DNA of 64,000 nt from Serilophus lunatus (GCA_013399895.1 VXBA01003153.1:62001-126000), one strand, 5' to 3'. Shown: positions 1 to 13,440, counted from the first letter of the stretch. Numbers and translations: made by a program. The notes: generated by a model from the letters alone, not told the origin.

Positions 1-988
1 TCACAACTGCATACCTGAAAAAGGATACACTATTTGACTATTTACAAAATGTCACTGCAGCAGCAAGAAACAGACGGCACCAGCTGAGCTGGAGAGAAAA
101 TAAGTTAAAAAAAGAGCTTTTTTATTTTTTTTTCATTTTTAATAAGTCTTCAATTTCTATAAAATTTGTTTTATTTGAAGTAAACTTGTGCCAACCTCAT
201 CGTACGTTGCTTAGAATTTTTTCTAAAGTTTGTTCTACTGTGGCACTTAAGGTCATCTAGAAATTATTATTTATGTATTTCAACCATCTAGCATCTCTTG
301 AAAATGTAGAGATGCAACTGTTGAACACGAGAACTTATTCACAAGTACCTGAAAGCACACAGAGGTTAGCGCAGCACTTCTGAGCAAGGCAGGTCTATTT
401 AGTGAATTTACCTCAGTGAGGGACATTTTTTTCTCTAGAAATGCTTGCCTTTCTGTTGAAATAAAAATAACAACAACAACAAAACACAGAAGTAAACAAC
501 AGAATAGTCCCCAACCCCAAAATGATTAACTGCAAACAAGCTGTTTTCACCCATATCACTATTTCGCAGATTTCAACTTACAGATAGATTTTCTTCCCTA
601 TTTACATCCTTGATAAAAGTTTTCATCAAAGAAAAATTTCAGAGAAAAACTTGCTTTTGCTTGAGATCAAAATGAAATATTTTTTTAAAAAGTATTATGC
701 AAATATGAAGCATAGGCTTCCACCCATTTAATGGGAGGGACATTAGTTGAGCTAACTGTTTATAATCACATCACACAACACAGAGCCTGTACAATGAACT
801 GGTGTCCTGCTCTTGAATGTACACTTAGTCTGAGTACACATACACCGACCTCCTCAAGCTGGGAATAATTCATTTTATGTCTTGCCCTTATTCAGTGAAC
901 AAGAGAAGATCATGGTTAAAAAACATAAATAATGAAAAATCACAGAATCCACTTAGTATTGAAGAATTTTCTCTTTTTTTCTCCTCAG

Positions 989-1150
989 CATGGATCCAGC
1001 TAAACAACAGCACACTAGTGCTACAGGAGACACACCAGTACACTGTGAGCTGAGATGGCTGGTTGTTGGAGGAAAGTAGAATGATGGATGGAGGGATTCT
1101 TCAGCGACCTATGAATGAACTAATAAAACTAAGTGGCATTTTTGCTTATG
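989..1150 (+). other. candidate terminal exon (acceptor, short frame, polyA signal)
   Basis: A strong pyrimidine tract (about 969-986) ends in CAG at 986-988, as at a 3' splice site. A 29-codon frame opens with ATG at 990 and stops near 1077. An AATAAA hexamer lies at 1122-1127, followed by a T/GT-rich stretch around 1138-1175, as expected downstream of a cleavage site. This order fits the last exon of a transcript, probably non-coding. No protein family is recognised and chance is a fair alternative. Confidence 0.15.
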
Positions 1151-4100
1151 AGATTTCTTTGGTCCTGTTGCTGTAGCCCTAATGGGTCAGTAATTTTCCT
1201 ATTTTCTTGTAAACCATTATTACAATTTCATTTTGGAGACTGTCAAAAAATAAAAGAGAAACATAATATGTCATTTGTAAGTAAGTAACCTTGTTATTTT
1301 CTGCAGTCTTATTCAGTTTCTTAATAATAATGATCTTCAGGTCAAGGCTCGAGTCTACTAAACTTCTCTGAAAAGTTATACTGTCAAAGATAAAGATGAG
1401 GGTATTTTATTGTCATTAATTGCAACAAAAGTCAGTTTTCTGTAGTGAAGGTTTCATAATTGAAAAATATCATACATAGAAAAGTCCATATGTGGGCCCA
1501 AACCGTAAAACTGAGAGCATGTGGGCATCATATCAACTTTCAAAGTAATAAAATCTAGTGCAAGTGATGGAAATGACACAGTGTTGGATACCCCAGGCAT
1601 TCAAAACTTATAGATATTGTTCTGTCTAGACTTGAGTGAGAGCTCCAATGCAAAACTGGATTCCACATGCAACATTTTAGGCAACCTCTTCAATATATTC
1701 CATCCAATTAATCAACTGAAGGACTATTCCTACTGAATTTCCCATTATTTATCGGCTCTTTTATTGCATGATCCTGATTCTATGCCTGGAATTCTCAGAA
1801 ATTTTTAACAGTGTTAAAAAATGTTAAACTTTCTCTGTAAATTGCATAAGAAAACAAATTCTTATTCTGCCTTCTTCAAATCCATTTGAATATGACTTGT
1901 AGATTGTCTTCAACTGCCTTTCTCTATTTTTTTCACTCATACATTAACATGTAGCACTTTTGTAAAAAAAAGAAACAAAAAAGAAAAGTAAAAATGAGGA
2001 GTCTTGAATAGTCTTAGTTTTCTACATGACTAAACACACTGTATTCTGTTTTCAGTGGGAGTGTGGCAAGAAAATTCATAGCATCCCATTATTTGATGCT
2101 TTACCTCTTCATTGAGTGTTTTGATATTGTGCCACTGTTAAACAATGCAGAGGTTACAGGAATATTAGTAATCTCCAGGATTGTTAAAGAGGGGCTTTTA
2201 TTTCATTTTTTATGATACAGATGTAAAATTATCTATCTGCGTTTCTGACTGTGTTGGGTTTTTTTGAAGTTTGATTCTGAGAGTGAATGAAAGGCATTGT
2301 AATTTGTATTGACGTAAGCTAAGGAGAGAATTTGTTCCTGAAGGGTTTATGAGGCTCGTTATGAAAACAGAAAGTATCTGAAGTGTAAATCCTTACAGCA
2401 GGAGGAAACCATATAAGCATGATATGTAATGACAGTTCTGTATCAATTATAAGACCATCCTAAGGTATACTTTAGGACTTGTTAGGTGATTTTTTGTTTC
2501 GCTATTGCTGTAATTAGGAAATATTTCCCAAGGGAGAATAGGCAAAAAAACCAACCAGATGAAGCTACAACACAAGCATATAGGAAAAGAGATTAAAATT
2601 GATAAAGTGCTGAAAACAGAATCAAGTCAGAGGTGAATTCATTGCATTCTTTATTATTGTTACTATTTTTAAGATTTCACAAGACAATTTCATACAAAGA
2701 ACATTTTTCTCCCCTTCTCGCTTCAATTTGTTTATGTTTTTTCCTCTCAATACTGGTACTCGATGGCAGGAAATGCTGAAATCTGACTTTAGAAAGGACA
2801 AACTTAAGCTATTGGTCACCATGCATCTGGAAAGAAAGGAAATACGGAAGAATACGGGCAATACAAACGACCGCCGAAGACACATGACAGAGTAAAGGCT
2901 GACAAAGCTACCTTCCGGTATGTGTGGTGAAAAAATAGTAATAAGCTTTTACAGGTATTTGGGATGCTCTTCTGCATGATCCCTAAAGAAAAGATTAATA
3001 GAGCTGCACATAACTGAAAACAAACAGAATGCATTTGAGGCAAAGAGATACATGTCTTGCCAAAGGAAGAAAGAGGATGGCCAAGGACATCTTCCAGCTA
3101 CATGTGGGTAGCAGAACTGAAAGTCCAGATACAGGCAGGCCAGAGCACCAGGAATGGTCCTGATGCCCCTCTTCAGGACTCACTGGCATCTTCTCCAAGG
3201 TGATTAGTGTCTTCATGTAATTTCAGTCCCTCCTTCAATCCCTTTTGTCTCAACCACTGTTTTGCTTCCTTATCCCTTCATTTATCCTTGCCCGCAAAAA
3301 AAGAGCATGTAAGAAAATAATTTTATCCTTTCCTATGTCAAAAATAAAGACAAAGCTGATACTGCTAGAGGGACATGCAGTGATTAAAGAGTGCATGGAA
3401 GATTATACAATTTATTGGCCAACCTCGAGCAGCTTTCAGGAGTGATTTCAGTTGCACACACTTTGGAGGCCTGCTATCCTTGGAAAGAACATCTTTATGT
3501 CTGAAAATCCTGGCCACTCAGATATTCAGGCCACAGACCTCTCCACTTTGACTCTCTTGAAAGCTTGTTGTTTTCCTGTCAGCTTGAATTCCATGTCAGA
3601 TGAAGATATTCCAGTGCAATTTTAATCCCAGAAGTCATTGAGTACTTTCAAGAAATGTTTTCTGTTTTCCTGGAGCTGGTGACTCTTCACTGTGTTGCAG
3701 CACACACTCAGCTTTGCTCCTAATGATAACCAATGAGTGTACAGATAACAGGCCTTGGCAGCGGAAAGAGTCAAAGGAAAGGAGTCAAGTCAAGGATTTT
3801 AAAGACTCTGCAGTTTCTTATTCATTTCAAATCATGAGAATGACCATGATCCTATCTTTTGTTATTATGAGACTGTTATAATCCTCTAAAATTGACATGA
3901 AATAACTAGGTTCTATGAAAAATATTTGAATTTGATACCCACTTTATGTTTTGAACCGATGGACCACAGTATCAGATTGACATTTTTTGCTCATTTAGGT
4001 TCCCTGAGTCTCTGGCATGATGTTGACAGGTTCCATAAATAGAACTGTAAGAGTTGGACTGAGTTCAGTCCATGTAAATTTAATTTTCAGGTTGTATCCC

Positions 4101-7100
4101 TACAAAGGACTCCTAAACAATTAATTCCTCTCCCTTACAAATGACATTTTCTTCACTTTAATTCATACCCTGTTCCAGCCTTTTTAACTTCTGAATTCTT
4201 GTATCGATCAAGTTTTAGCTCTTTCATTGAAAGTCCTTTTTATAACCTTCCTTGTTTTAAAAGATTTCTTTTCTTCTTGGATTACAGTACAGTTCTGCTT
4301 TACTGAGATCTTACTTCACTTGTGAACCTTGAATCCTTTTATATATTTTCATGTAATCCAGTCTGTCTGTTTTGACCTATTATTTTTCACACATTTTTAT
4401 CACCTCCTTTTCATTTTTTTTAACCAGCTGTGGAGAGGTAGATGCAGAGGCAGATAATATATAATGGTCTTTGGTTTGATAAACAGTTATCTTAACCTCG
4501 ATTTTGCATGTTGCCCTTTTATAAAATGCAGGCAAAAGAAAAATTAATGTCTGCATTGCCCAATGTACTACTCAGGAAGCCCATTTCCAGAAAACTAAAT
4601 ATCAGATATGGATGTTATTACAGCACTCTGATATATAGAAAGAGATACATCACTCATTTCTGTTGAAATTAAAAAAATAGCAAAGATCTTCTGTCCACAT
4701 AAATTATCATAAATACATATTTTTACAAGATTAAGAACAAGCTCATATTTTTCCAATCTGTAGGTTGCTCTTCACATTCCACCCATTAATTTGATGTATT
4801 TGGTGACCTTTTCTAAAGTGCATCCTCAGTTATCAAGTTGCAATGGTAAAATGCTTGGTCTAGATTTATTTTTAAGTAAATGGTATTGAAGGAGCTTGTT
4901 TTAACAAGGTTTATACACTGATCTCAATAACATTGATGAAAATCTAGTATAAACCCATTTCTTAAGTACCTTTTCATCCTTTTTCTTCTCTTTTAAAGAG
5001 AAAATAGAAATAATCACTCCTTACAAGAGGTCTTCAAAAACAAAAAACGCAACAAAAACCTGTAACCTGTTGCCTAAGCACAACATGTTTTTCTGAAACA
5101 AGGCAAATAAAATGCTTGTAATAAAATTTTTGACACTCCTGCCAAGAATCATGCCTTGTGTTGATTACTGAAGTGCATGGCACTTTTGTTTGTCGAATGA
5201 AGCTATTATTTCTCAGAAATTCTGTGTTGCAGAAACACAAAACCCCATGGTTCCTGAAAGATGTGCACCAACAAATGTCTATATCTGTTTGTATTTGTGC
5301 TCATTTATTATGTTTGCTTAACAAAAAGGGAAAGATCCTGAAGACTTCATGATGATGCTGAATTATTTCTTTCTAACTTTCCAATTAAAGTCATGGCGAT
5401 GCAGAGGGAGAAATTAGTACCATATAGAATGCAAGATGCTGAGTACACCTAGGTTTGCCTCCCTCTCATGAAGAACAGATAGAACAGTGATTCAAATGCC
5501 TGATGGACATGGGAATTCATCTGACAAGTAGCTGTTTCACATAACAACTCATGAGGTGAGAGACAATTGAAACATGATCCCTGTACACCATCAAGCAGAG
5601 CCACTGAAAATTTTTTTCTTCCCTCTAAAAAGTTTTATAATAAATCCGGTTGGACTTTCTTGCCTCAAAATGAAAGCCTTGATTTGGATTTAGTTGGCTT
5701 AGGTGGATTTAGAAAACCTTAATTTGACTTTTAAAATGTATTTGTGGGTATATTTGGATCAGTTTACTCACATGGCAAAGTTTTCATCTGTATTTCTTAT
5801 GTATGTATGTTTTATATTTTATAGTGATGCATATATTTTATTAGTTTCAAAGTACTTTTATTTTTTCATCCTTATATATTATATTGTTGAAATGGTTGTT
5901 CCAATCGCAAGCCCAAGTTCAACCATTTCTTTCTGAATACTATTCCTTTGCTATTTCTGCATTATATCTCAGATTTGTATAATTTTTAACTGAGCCACTT
6001 AAACTTTTTTTTTTTTTAAATTATACACTATTAATATTAAATGAAGTGAGTTTTGAGTGAGATTCTGGAATTTCATAGGTAACCGACTTTAGATCTTTTG
6101 AGTATCTTGCCCACTACCTTTCCTAATGTGCAATCAGGCCACAATATTCATGCATGTCATCTTTTTTTTTCTCTATTTGATTTCCCATATGTGATCACAC
6201 AAAGTATTATATTACAGTCCAGGTAGACGAAATGTGAATGCTTATATATATGATTTTGTTTATAAACTCAATTATGTTAATAAAGAGAGTTACAACATTA
6301 GTCTGTGAAGGTCATTCTTGGATAAATAGGTGTTGTTTTGTTCATATTCTATTGCATAATGCTGAAATTTATATTCTGTTCCCATTGAGACATGGAGTGA
6401 AATGAACATTGTCTGCTACATGAAAAAAAAAAAAAGAATATTCCTCTAGTCTCCTAAAAGATACTTTGGCAAAAAGAGAGAATCTAGGAATAAGAATTAA
6501 ACTTATGAATGTCCAAGATTAAAATCAATATTAAAATGTATTGAAAAAACTTTTTCTGATTTCTGAAAAATCTCTATTTTTTTCTTAACTGGTCAAATAT
6601 CTTTATTTTATTTATTGACTTACATGTGAGACAATATATAGAGAGGAAGGAAAAAGTTAGGTAATGCTAACCGTGAAGGAATATTGAAGACTAATAATGG
6701 GAAATGAAGTTTACAAAAACAGAAATGGAATAACTTAATGGTAAAGTTGAGGGAATGAATTTTGAATCCTCATAGAATTTTGGAAGCACAAATTTACCCA
6801 ACTGAAATGATGGTAGAAAATATAATAAATAGATGCATATAATGATCAGTAATGTCATAAACTTTGAAATAATTTACTTCAGGATGCTCGTCATTCTTTG
6901 AATTTCCTTCTTTTGAAGAGTGAACATGAAGAGGAACAAACTAAATGAGACAGTTCTCTCAGAAAGCCCATATAGAGCCAATTACCGTTCTCTCTACTAC
7001 TGCTTTTTTGCACTGTGTAGTAGCTCTTTGTGCAGTGCCTGAATCTACCAACTGCCTGTGACCTCAGCCTTCTCCACTGAGGCACTGTGCAGCACAGTGT

Positions 7101-7251
7101 AGTGTAAAATCCTTGCCTGAAGGTTTTTAGAGTTAATAGAACCCCTAGCACCTATAAAAACAGAAGGAGGATACTTTCCTTTGATCAGTTAAACGCCTCA
7201 TATGGTGCCTTATGTGAACCATCTGTATTGGGATGCAGCTTGTTTTGTGGG

Positions 7252-7276
7252 AAAAAAAAAAAAAAAAACAAAACAA
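7252..7276. repeat. A17 homopolymer / A-rich tract
   Basis: Seventeen consecutive A residues (7252-7268) followed by CAAAACAA. No retroposed body with target duplications is evident upstream, so this is called a simple repeat rather than a retrogene tail. Confidence 0.8.
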
Positions 7277-7389
7277 TTTCCAGGAACTGAGGCTATTTTA
7301 CCCTTAGTTCTCAGTCGTCTGTCCATATGGATTTGATTTATATTCATGAAATAAAAATATTTCACTATATCTGTCTTAAAATTAGCCTA

Positions 7390-7790
7390 ATGTTAGTCAA
7401 ATAGCTTTTGGAATAATGTTTGGAAATAATAGTACCTGCAATACACTATTTATAGTCTTCCTTGGAGACACTATTGTGTAAAGCATAATTATAGACTTTC
7501 TAAAATGCACAGTACAGTCTAGGTCAGGTAAATACATAATCAGGGAGTTATTAATGTAGCTGCAATTAATTAATATGCCTCCATCGGAGCCATTAAAGCT
7601 GATTAATGTTATGGCATACAAAGAGAATTTGTAGCTAACAAATCAATGACCCAGCAGACTGTATTGGCTTCTTTGCAGCCATTACACTGTACCATATCAA
7701 AGCCTCATTAGAGAATTTTTAATTTACTGATCATCATCCCCAGTAGTCATTAGCTGTCCCAGGCTGATGATGCATGTGTATAAAAGAAGT
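7390..7790. promoter_or_regulatory. candidate conserved non-coding element / enhancer
   Basis: The block is poor in simple repeats and rich in homeodomain-type cores. These include an overlapping AATTAATTAATA at 7564-7575, GATTAATG near 7601 and further TAAT/ATTA cores on both sides. An ATGCAT octamer-like site and a TATAAAAG string lie near 7770-7785. Clusters like this, in otherwise bland AT-rich DNA, are typical of developmental enhancers in vertebrate gene deserts. That is an inference from composition; no alignment was possible. Confidence 0.2.
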
Positions 7791-9481
7791 GTAAGATAGT
7801 ACTCCATCCTGAGATAGATCTCCTCCCAGTTACATCGCTGTAAATCAATGCTAACACCAATAGAACCAATGAATATACATATTTTGGGAGGAGGGGAAAC
7901 TAAAAGCAAAAAAAAAATACCTAAGAGGAGAGTCAAATCAGTTGACAGTTTTTAAACTTTGTTTATTTTGCTTGTTCAATAACTCATTTCTAACAGACTA
8001 ACTGAAAGGTTTGATTTTCTTTTTTACTTTAGATAGGGAACCCACTCTGAACTTATAAATATATGATATTGAGGCAAGAAAAGACAACAAATTCTGTATT
8101 TTCATGCTTTACATATTAGGATTTTATCTGAGGTTTAGCTTGGGATCTGAATTTTCAGTTTGCAACTGCAGCATCCCTGGCATTCATTTTACTCAAACCT
8201 ATCAATACATACTCCCAGCCCTTGCCTTTTTGTAGGTATAGATTTTGTCTGAAAATTCACTAGCTATTTTTCATTAAAGATAGCTCTTTCTCCTTAAATT
8301 TTTCCTTAAATTCAGTGGAGTTACACTTAAGATAATTTTGTACTAAATGATTTAATATAGAATAAATGTTCACAACTGCAGTTATCAAGAGTCTTTTTTG
8401 GATAGGGGAGGACAAATATTACAATCCTTTATGAAGTCTGGGCCCGGGTCTTTGTCTAAATTCAGAAACGGACTTGCTGTGAGAGGTCACTGTGCCATCG
8501 TAAGAATGCAGGAGGACAATGGCTCTAGATATAGGATTTACTAGTAGACACTTTCTTTGTAGGTTTTGTTACATTGCAATCCCCTTCAGTTTACCTAAGA
8601 TTTATGGACCAGATCCTTGTATTCTTTTCCTTTTTGAAGCAAGGATTATTATCTGATAGTCTTGCTCAGAAATGTAGATAAGGGTTCCTTTCATTTACTT
8701 TTGATGAATTGTAGATGGTGTGTGTGTATTCTGTTTTAGACTTTTATTTTTATAAGAGACAGAGATTAGAGCATTGTTAAGAAGCAGAGGATTTACTACA
8801 TATTGTACAGCTTCTGTTACCTACCTCAGATCTTCTGTAGTCATGGATTTTACAAAAAGTTTGATTGATGGAGAATAGAAGCATCGCAATATTAATTTAG
8901 ATTTGGAAAAGTAAATCCACCTTTTGCAATAGTTCAAAATTAAAAGGAAGAAGCTTCTCTACTGGTTTTTTTTTTGTTTGGTTTGGTTTTCTAAAAGAAA
9001 GAATGGGCCGATGGTATTTATTTTAGAGATCATTCATCAATGAATGAGAGCGTTTATGTAAATGCGTATGTCAAGCATCTATTTCAGAACTATAGAAATT
9101 AAATTCGTTGAGAAACAGGTTTTCTAACAGGTCCCACCAGTTAAATTGTGCTCCTTCTGCTGAATTTATTTTCTTATTTCATTTAAATGTATTTACTTTT
9201 GCTCTTCCCTTTCACTATATTCACAATAGTTTTCTTAATCTTAGATGCTTTAATTTTTTGAGTTTACCCATAAAAACTAAAGGTTTGTAAGTCGTTATGG
9301 GGAGAAAATCTTTACTGAAATTAAATATTTGCACTGGGGAAAAATTCTTAACAGGTACAGTGGGACTGAAGTTCATGGAGCAATGTCAGTCCACAGCAAA
9401 ATACTTAAACTTTTGGGTTTCCAAAGAAAATACTGAAAATAGCTGTCTAGTTGTCTAGTTTTGCACAGCTGTGAAACAAAA

Positions 9482-9532
9482 ATATTATATAGATATGAAA
9501 TATATATATAAATAAATATAGATATGTATATG
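9482..9532. repeat. AT-rich low-complexity, (TA)n-like
   Basis: Alternating AT, ATA and GATATG units over about 50 bases, including a short (TA)5 core. Confidence 0.6.
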
Positions 9533-11269
9533 AGCATTGGACTATAAGAAAACAAAATTAATACAAGACAATTAAATTCTTTATTAAACCACAAATCATG
9601 CAAACTGAAATCATCACCTTTGAACATGCTTCTTTCACTTTTTCAAAAGTCTACAGTTCTGTTTAGCAGCACTGGAAACCAAAAAGACTGATTGTGCATA
9701 TGCTTTTACTTGCAAATGGTGCAAAGTTTTTTCCCATGCCTTAAATTGATGTGTTGGGTTCTCTTTCAATATATTAGCTGCACTGCTAAACAAATATGCC
9801 TCCTTTATGTGAATCTCTTTACTTGTATTAAAGCATTTCAGATTCAAAATCAATTCTGGTCACAGATTTTAGTGGAGCTGAGACAAGGAATTTAATTCTT
9901 CTTTCTTCTATTTCCTAAATAGAAACATTATAGCCAGAAATCAAAACACTATAACAATTTGGATTTTAACCTCCCTATGGCCCCCTCTCCCCCTTTATTT
10001 TTTTTGACTGTTTTTATTCAAATTGTGAAGTAGTTCCTGAGTGCATGAACAGGATTCATTTTGGAGTAAGTGGAACTCGAAGCTGTGCTCCAGGAGTCCA
10101 CCTTATGAACTCTGGACACTCACAGAAAAATTATTCAGTCTATAGGAACAGATAAGAATTAATCCAAACTTAACAACCCTGAAATGTCAACAGTCTTTTT
10201 AATGGTCTTCAGCACAAATTGGTTTGCTCTGCATATCTATTCTCTTTTGGTCCACGTTACTTAAAAACAAATGTGACTTTCTTTCTCTGTCTGTAGACTG
10301 TAAGTAGTTTTGGACAGCTATTTTTCTATGCATGTGAAATTTTCTTTGCTACGTGAAATGTGAAATGGGGACATGAAATTAATCGATGTAAATTAAAATG
10401 AGAGAATGATGGCAATAATAATGAAGAAAAACCAGTAGATAATTAAATAATAATAAAAATGCTATTAAATGTGCAGGCCTGATTAGCACAGTAGCAGGAT
10501 TAGAATGAAGAGCACAAAATGAATCCTTGGTGCTTCATCCACAGATCTAGAAGAATTTTACAAGAAAGGAGGAAGTTGGGGAGCGTAATGTATAGAGTTG
10601 GACCTGTCTATTTTAGCACAGGAATCTTCACATTTAGCAATACAACACAGCAGAATGCCGTGGCTGTCTTAATCAGCTGTAAACAAGCCAACCTGCACTT
10701 CCTCACATAGCACAACTTAGCAACAGGCAGGCTGGTTTCTCCTGGCTGGAAGTCCCACCACTCTTCTTTGACTCCGCTAACACAATTTCCATAACCCTCA
10801 GGTGCACACAGCATTTAGGGAACAATCATCCAATCAATACAATTAAAAATATGTGAACAAACTATTATTCTTAATATTTAAGATCTCTCTAATACTGACC
10901 AACACCAGCTGTATCATTTCCATGTCACCTGAGTGTTCTTTCCTGACAAATCTATAGTATCTGCCATATTTTTCCCTTCAGTACGCTTCATATAGCACAG
11001 CTAATAAATTCACTTCCTACAAGATGACTCATATTTTAAAAGTGTCAAAATAATTTCACAGTCATAATTATGGTATTTTGGCAATGTCAGAAAAGCACAA
11101 CACACATTTTACCCTAAATAGGAGCTGAAAGGCACTTAATTGTTTTTTTTACTAAATCAAATTGGTCACTAGAAATTCAGGTGAATTGAAGTTTGACTTT
11201 TATAAGGACAGTTGAAGTGAATAATCACATCAAATGCACATTTTTTAATATTTTTTTAAACATTTTGAC

Positions 11270-11640
11270 AGACACGTTTATCATCGGCATTTCTGTGTGC
11301 AAATGCAGCACAGCTGGAATGAAATTCCCTAAAAGTGTGGTTTAATTTTATTTGCTCATTATTAAAGCTTTATTCGCAAACAGATTTGAAATTTCAGTGA
11401 GATTGTGCTGTTAGTCTACTTCTGAGCTCTGTTAAAGAGTGATGTAAAAGGCAACAGGTGACTTGACACCAGGCACACACAACAGAGGCTTTACTGGCCT
11501 CCAGCTCTTTGATGTTTCCATTGACTTCAAGATGATTTTGGCCTCCCTCCCCCACTGCACCTCTGCAATCCTCTCTGTGATTTAATACCAAGGACAAATA
11601 AAAATGATTTACTGTATGCTCACAAACAGTGAACATACTG
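11270..11640. promoter_or_regulatory. candidate conserved non-coding element
   Basis: A non-repetitive stretch of balanced composition containing an ATTATTAAAGC string (near 11359), an ATTCGCAAA octamer-like site (near 11372), E-box-like CAGGTG (near 11456) and CAGCTG cores. It stands out from the AT-rich flanks, but nothing in it identifies a coding function. The call is weak and rests on texture and motif density only. Confidence 0.13.
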
Positions 11641-12954
11641 TAGGGGACTAAGCAGCTGTATGCTGGTTGTTTACCAGAACTGAAGTAAAAATACTGTAAA
11701 TTCTTTGTCTTCCACCCAGTGATATGATTACCTTTATGTGAGGAATGTGTGTTTATTTTCCTACCTCTGCTTCATGGTTCAGAACAGCATACAAGTGTTG
11801 GCAACAATAAGAAAAATTTCTGTAACTTAACTTTTGACAAGCTATGTTTGCTTTAGAGTCATTGATATGTTTAGCCTAAACTTTCCTAAGCTACAGATAA
11901 AGATAACTAGATTTACATAAGATGAGAACTTGCAGATTGAGAACTTGGTTTTGGTTATAAACTTACATATATAAACACCATCACTTGCAAACTAATCTTT
12001 TCCACTTTCTTTTAATGTGCTTTTTTCTCTCCTCTAAAAGTACTTTCAGCAAATCCACAAAAGAAGTGTAGAGCATCAGATGGAAAACATAATACATTAT
12101 TAATAAAACTTGAAGGCAATAACTTAAATGATAATCTTTAAGCAAACTGTAAATCCCTTCAATATGTCCTGTGAGTTACGTAAGCATCCTGAGACAGACA
12201 GAAGATACAAATTGGAGAGAAGTAGGGAGAGAAAAATCAGCAAAAATCATTATGAAATGAAAATTTATTCCATTGTTTCTTCTAAGTTTTTTATTTCTCC
12301 AAAGTAGATGTTCTCAGCAAATACAGCAAAGAGAGTACAGCACACTTAAAATTCTCATTTATATCATAGTAATGCAAATCAGGAACAATTTTATGAAGCT
12401 CTATAGAATAACACTGTTGAGAGTGAAATGAAAGCAAGCTCCAAAACTCGAACTCAGCTGCAACAACATAGACCAGCTACTTGCAAATACCCTGAGGGGT
12501 ACAAGCATCTGAATCCTTTAGTCCACTTGCTAAAAAAAAGATAAAATTTAGTTCTATAAATAGAACAAAATGGGAGAAATGCTGCAGGTAAGTATCTAAT
12601 GTACAATTCTTCCTCTTTCTTCCTCCAGCAGTATTGCAGAACCTCCCAAAATTCATATTTATCTCTGACACAAAAGCACTGGACTTGCTCAGGTAGAGAC
12701 ACCATGTCATTATGGCACATGTCACGAGAGATGTTTTTGAGCTCTAAATAAGCTTCTTAAAGAGAGGGAGAGAGTGTTTAGGTAGCTCTAGTGACTGAAC
12801 TGCAAAAAGTGTTCAGATATACTGAGTAAAAGGAGTAAAGCACTTCAATGTACGACACGCATACAGTCTTAGCAACTTGTTGAAGAAACTGCATTACTTC
12901 CAGGAGCAAACTTGCCCATCTCTCAGACTGATAATCCAAGACCAATGGATTAAA

Positions 12955-13071
12955 TATCACAGTATCACAATATTAACGAGGTTGGAAGAGACCTTTGAGA
13001 TCATTGGGTCCAACCTATAACCCAATGCTAACCCATCATCTAAACCATGACACTAAGTGCCTCATCCAGAC
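12955..13071 (-). mobile_element. CR1 LINE, 3'-end fragment
   Basis: Read on the plus strand, this begins with a degenerate ATCACAGTATCACAAT, the reverse complement of the CR1 terminal repeat. It continues with the hallmark GAGGTTGGAAGAGACC and a TCCAACC block, then a CTAAACCATGACACTAAGTG segment. The same segment occurs in the CR1 at 50.1 kb, so both belong to related subfamilies. It is a heavily 5'-truncated, non-coding copy inserted in minus orientation. The left edge is clear; the right edge, where similarity fades, is approximate. Confidence 0.9.
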
Positions 13072-13231
13072 TGTGCTTTGATACTGTGAATTGCCACTTA
13101 CTTTTGACAGGATTACTTCACTTTTTGTGTTGCCCTGCAGCACAAGTTCTCACTTCTAGGTTTATGGGTAAGGAGGAGGGAAAAAATAGAGAAATTCTCC
13201 TGTCTGTCACTGAAATTCACAGTTTCACCGT

Positions 13232-13397
13232 TAAAAAAACCCAACAAAAAATAACACCTACAACACAACAAAACACCAAAACCAAACAAATTCCAAACCA
13301 AACAAACCTCAAGAAGAACAAAAACCAAAATGAACCTATAATGAAACAAACCAAAACCCCAGTACAGATTGTACAAAACAAACACAAACCCCAGAAG
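13232..13397. repeat. C/A-rich, strand-asymmetric low-complexity tract
   Basis: The plus strand is almost only A and C, in units such as CAAAAC, CCAAA and ACAAAC. In the first 89 bases about 81 are A or C. The tract sits between two CR1 fragments. An apparent 118-codon frame on the plus strand and 95- and 63-codon frames on the minus strand run through it only because the biased composition lacks stops; they are not genes. Confidence 0.85.
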
Positions 13398-13440
13398 CAT
13401 TGACTCACAATAAAGCTATCTCTTCATGACTTTTGTGTTC

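Larger units (their letters stand above)
1..12954. other. AT-rich non-coding DNA, no gene seen
   Basis: No open frame here exceeds about 90 codons, and none shows recognisable domains or codon structure. The stretch is AT-rich, with scattered homopolymers (T13 near 6005-6017, A13 near 6423-6435, A17 at 7252-7268), an AT-rich low-complexity patch (9482-9532) and a short AAC run near 470-484. Two parts (7390-7790 and 11270-11640) are less repetitive and look like conserved non-coding sequence; they are listed separately. An acceptor-like site with a downstream AATAAA near 988-1127 is also listed. The stretch could be intergenic or part of a very long intron. Confidence 0.6.

Noticed and set aside
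7252..7276. Poly(A) as the tail of a processed pseudogene
   Set aside because: No recognisable retroposed coding sequence or target duplication upstream.
13047..13403. 118-codon plus-strand frame rich in Lys, Gln, Thr and Asn
   Set aside because: Second half is translation of the A/C-rich low-complexity tract; first half overlaps a CR1 end.
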